Source: an uncultured Oribacterium sp. (lineage in GTDB: Bacteria; Bacillota; Clostridia; Lachnospirales; Lachnospiraceae). Taken from it: a DNA stretch of 24,895 bases. Each line of letters begins with the position of its first letter. Position 1 is the first letter of the stretch. The stretch spans positions 1 through 24,895 of the forward strand of contig CAAGKO010000058.1 of the NCBI GenBank assembly GCA_900770445.1, in the 5' to 3' direction. Shown here piece by piece: positions 23,386 to 24,895 of the stretch. The position numbers and the translations under genes are program-made. The notes below the pieces were generated by a model. The model worked only from the letters and a program-made list of their open reading frames with translations. It had not been told where the DNA came from and did no database searches.

Positions 23386-23774
23386 AAGTGTCACCTCATT
23401 TCATCGTCTGTTTTCTTTCATATTTCTTCGTGTTCTTTCCCTGCGCGACCTCCCGTTGCGTAATATCAAACTTCCGCTGATGTCGCACCTTCTGATGATT
23501 CACTTTTTAGATAGATTATAACACATCCACTCCGCCCAGGCATTACTCTGCTCGCCGATGCAGGGTGAAACGCTCGAATACCTAATAATATCGTAAGAAT
23601 CGGTAAGCTTCTCTCTATAGCATTTTCCGTCACGATTCGCTAACATAGAGATAGTGAACTTCGCGGGATGTGTGTCCCGAATCGTAGGCGGCTTTTGCTG
23701 TCCATCGCAGGGGGCTGATGAAATCCGTTTTCACGAGTATATGACGTTCCCGGAAGTTTTTGGAGGGTGGATGT
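23386..23774. promoter_or_regulatory. Divergent intergenic region between the M20 hydrolase and L,D-transpeptidase genes
   Basis: This 389-nt region has no credible gene. On the minus strand an extended -10 TGT-TATAAT (hexamer 23520-23515) would start the M20 message with a leader of about 120 nt. On the plus strand the leader of the transpeptidase has possible hairpins: TCTCTATAGC with GCTAACATAGAGA (about 23611-23653) and TTCGCGGGA with TCCCGAA (about 23659-23681). No plus-strand promoter could be assigned with confidence and no riboswitch class is clearly matched. The left half is AT-rich compared with the genes. Confidence 0.4.
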
Positions 23775-24782
23775 ATGAGAAAGAGTATGAAGAAGTATCT
23801 GGCGGCGGTTGTGGCGATGAGCGCGATGCTGCAGCTGACCGCCTTTGCGGGACCTGGCTTTTCGGCGAGCAGTTCGCGGGAAGCGGCGGCAGCGGCAAAC
23901 GCACAGTATGAGGCGATGTACGGGGCGCAGAACAGTCAAGGAAGCAGCGGTGCATCCATCGACATGAATTCGATCAATCAGGGCACCGTATCCCCGGCGG
24001 AGGCCATGGCCATCGGTCAGAAGCTCGCCAGCGTGAACAGCATGAGCGTCACCTACCAGCTGCCAAACAACCAGACAGAAGTCCTCGATGGCCTGACGAT
24101 CGCATCCTGGGTAAATGGCAGTCAGGGACTGACCGTCTCCGTCGATGCGGCGAAGGTGGCCGATTATGTGCAGGGGCTCCGGAATAAATACGATACTCCG
24201 GCCGGTACGCAGACCTGGCAGAGTGCGGACGGCACGACGAAGTCCATCAAGACGAATTATGGCTGGCACATCGATCAGACGAAGGAAACCGAAGCCCTGA
24301 TTGCAAACATTCAGAGCCTTCAGTCCGTGACCCGCGAGCCGGTGTACGCCTCCCGCGCTGTGCAGACCGAGATGCCGCAGTGGGGAAAGACCTTCGTGGA
24401 AATCGACATCTCCTCCCAGCATGTCTACTTCTATCAGGATGGCAACTGCGTCTGGGACAGCAAGTGCGTCACCGGTACCGCGACCGATCCGGACCGTGCC
24501 ACCCCGACCGGTGTCTTCGCCCTCAAGTACAAGCAGCGCGACCGTGTCCTCCGCGGACGCATCAATCCGCAGACCGGCAAGCCGAGCTATGAATCTCCGG
24601 TCGCCTACTGGATGCCGTTTAACGGCAACATCGGTCTCCATGACGCAAACTGGCGCTCCAGCTTCGGCGGAAGCATCTACCTGAAGAGCGGCAGCCACGG
24701 CTGCATCAACCTGCCACCGAAGAACGCGAAGACGCTCTACGAGCTCATCACGCCAGGCACTGTCATCGTGGTATGTGACTGA
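23775..24782 (+). CDS. Secreted L,D-transpeptidase (YkuD) with N-terminal peptidoglycan-binding domain
   Basis: It cross-links peptidoglycan stem peptides (3-3 type) or attaches proteins outside the membrane. The 335-residue protein has a signal peptide (1-25; AAVVAMSAMLQLTAFA) and a low-complexity linker. A PG_binding_4-like domain (about 70-190) contains LTVSVDAAKVADYVQGL and NYGWHIDQTKE. The YkuD domain (about 205-335) has H289 and the catalytic motif SGSHGCINL (H308, C310). ATG 23775 follows GGAGG with 8-nt spacing; a TTG 15 nt upstream is in frame but unlikely. The stop is followed at once by a half-terminator and a group II intron end on the opposite strand. Confidence 0.95.
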   Translation: MRKSMKKYLAAVVAMSAMLQLTAFAGPGFSASSSREAAAAANAQYEAMYGAQNSQGSSGASIDMNSINQGTVSPAEAMAIGQKLASVNSMSVTYQLPNNQTEVLDGLTIASWVNGSQGLTVSVDAAKVADYVQGLRNKYDTPAGTQTWQSADGTTKSIKTNYGWHIDQTKETEALIANIQSLQSVTREPVYASRAVQTEMPQWGKTFVEIDISSQHVYFYQDGNCVWDSKCVTGTATDPDRATPTGVFALKYKQRDRVLRGRINPQTGKPSYESPVAYWMPFNGNIGLHDANWRSSFGGSIYLKSGSHGCINLPPKNAKTLYELITPGTVIVVCD

Positions 24783-24783
24783 T

Positions 24784-24798
24784 AAAAAAGCCAGAAGC
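24784..24798. terminator. Single arm of a terminator abutting the group II intron
   Basis: AAAAAAGCCAGAAGC begins 1 nt after the transpeptidase stop and has no pairing arm in the window. Read on the minus strand it is GCTTCTGGC followed by six T, the 3' arm and T tail of an intrinsic terminator. The partner arm is probably beyond the intron, outside the right edge. Confidence 0.45.
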
Positions 24799-24895
24799 GA
24801 GTAGGAGGCGGTGACTAGCCGCCGTCCTCTCACACCACCGTGCGTACCGTTCGGTACACGGCGGTTTCAACAGTTGACGTGCATAGACTGATAAG
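24799..24895 (-). mobile_element. 3' end of a group II intron (domains V and VI; truncated by window edge)
   Basis: On the minus strand 24865-24834 folds as a domain V: an 8-bp lower stem (ACCGCCGT with ACGGTGGT), a 2-nt GC bulge, a 5-bp upper stem GTACC/GGTAC and a GAAC tetraloop. It is followed by GTGAGAGG and a domain VI hairpin (24828-24803; AGGA/TCCT and GGCGG/CCGCC stems) ending in CCTACTCG. This order and wording match the 3' ends of Firmicutes group II introns known from memory. The intron body and any reverse transcriptase/maturase gene would lie to the right of the window. The exact 3' splice position is uncertain by a few bases. Subclass is not assigned, though insertion at a terminator is typical of group IIC. 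Confidence 0.78.

Noticed and set aside
23640..23774. Riboswitch or hammerhead ribozyme in the transpeptidase leader
   Set aside because: Fragments such as CTGATGAAA and CGAATCGTAGGC recall hammerhead cores or c-di-AMP riboswitches, but the required partner elements and helices were not found by eye. A covariance-model search would decide.
23640..24833. 397-codon minus-strand open frame opposite the L,D-transpeptidase
   Set aside because: The plus strand has a signal peptide, a PG-binding domain and the YkuD catalytic motif; the antisense product is compositionally odd and runs into the intron end.
1..24895. CRISPR array, tRNA or rRNA genes
   Set aside because: No regularly spaced repeats of 24-40 nt with unique spacers and no cloverleaf or rRNA-like segments were seen. 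The only regular repeats are the CTAAACTT sites, the potD 36-mer and the GGGGTC element.

Overview
The window looks like chromosomal DNA from a fairly GC-rich Clostridia member, most likely Lachnospiraceae. The support is AGGAGG-type ribosome binding sites, intrinsic terminators, a MutS2 and a YhaM-type nuclease, a DUF5711 protein, a secreted protein with glycan-binding-type repeats, and a PG-binding plus YkuD L,D-transpeptidase. The placement comes from family recognition by eye, not from a database search. Coding density is high and the window contains no rRNA, tRNA or CRISPR array. The left edge holds the C-terminal tail of an unidentified gene. The right edge holds the 3' end of a group II intron.

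Layout. 1-118: gene tail and a shared terminator. 119-1705 (-): RlmD/RlmCD-type rRNA uracil methyltransferase. 1898-7334 (-): a polyamine ABC transporter operon ordered XRE-cupin regulator, potA, potB, potC, potD, driven by a perfect TATAAT promoter surrounded by four helically phased CTAAACTT repeats. 7688-8710 (+): YhaM-type OB/HD exoribonuclease. 8799-10166 (-): an HtrA-like PDZ protein that has lost its catalytic His and Ser. It is divergent from mutS2 (10234-12720, +), and both -10 boxes lie 6-7 nt from the start codons, suggesting leaderless transcripts. 12885-13910 (+): an OmpR-type response regulator with an inserted segment of about 120 residues. 13954-15366 (-): a sensor histidine kinase facing it tail to tail across a perfect 15-bp hairpin.

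15383-15483 is a hairpin-rich repeat segment. 15490-18768 (-): ROK glucokinase, DUF5711 membrane protein and a sugar-phosphate nucleotidyltransferase, a probable sugar/envelope cluster. 18898-20085 (-): secreted protein with C-terminal glycan-binding-type repeats. 20321-20767 (+): HIT hydrolase. 20938-21978 (-): threonine aldolase family enzyme. 22168-23385 (-): M20 amidohydrolase of the allantoate/N-carbamoyl amino acid type. 23775-24782 (+): secreted L,D-transpeptidase, followed directly by the intron end on the opposite strand.

How the parts fit. The Pot operon imports spermidine/putrescine and is probably autoregulated by its XRE-cupin protein. The two-component pair, pseudo-HtrA, secreted repeat protein and L,D-transpeptidase all point to envelope surveillance and wall remodelling, but any functional link between them is inference from proximity. 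The most unusual points are the dead HtrA, the enlarged response regulator with a convergent kinase, PotD with an internally repeated signal peptide and a C-terminal membrane anchor, PotA with two TOBE-like repeats, the divergent leaderless promoters, and the intron beside a split terminator.
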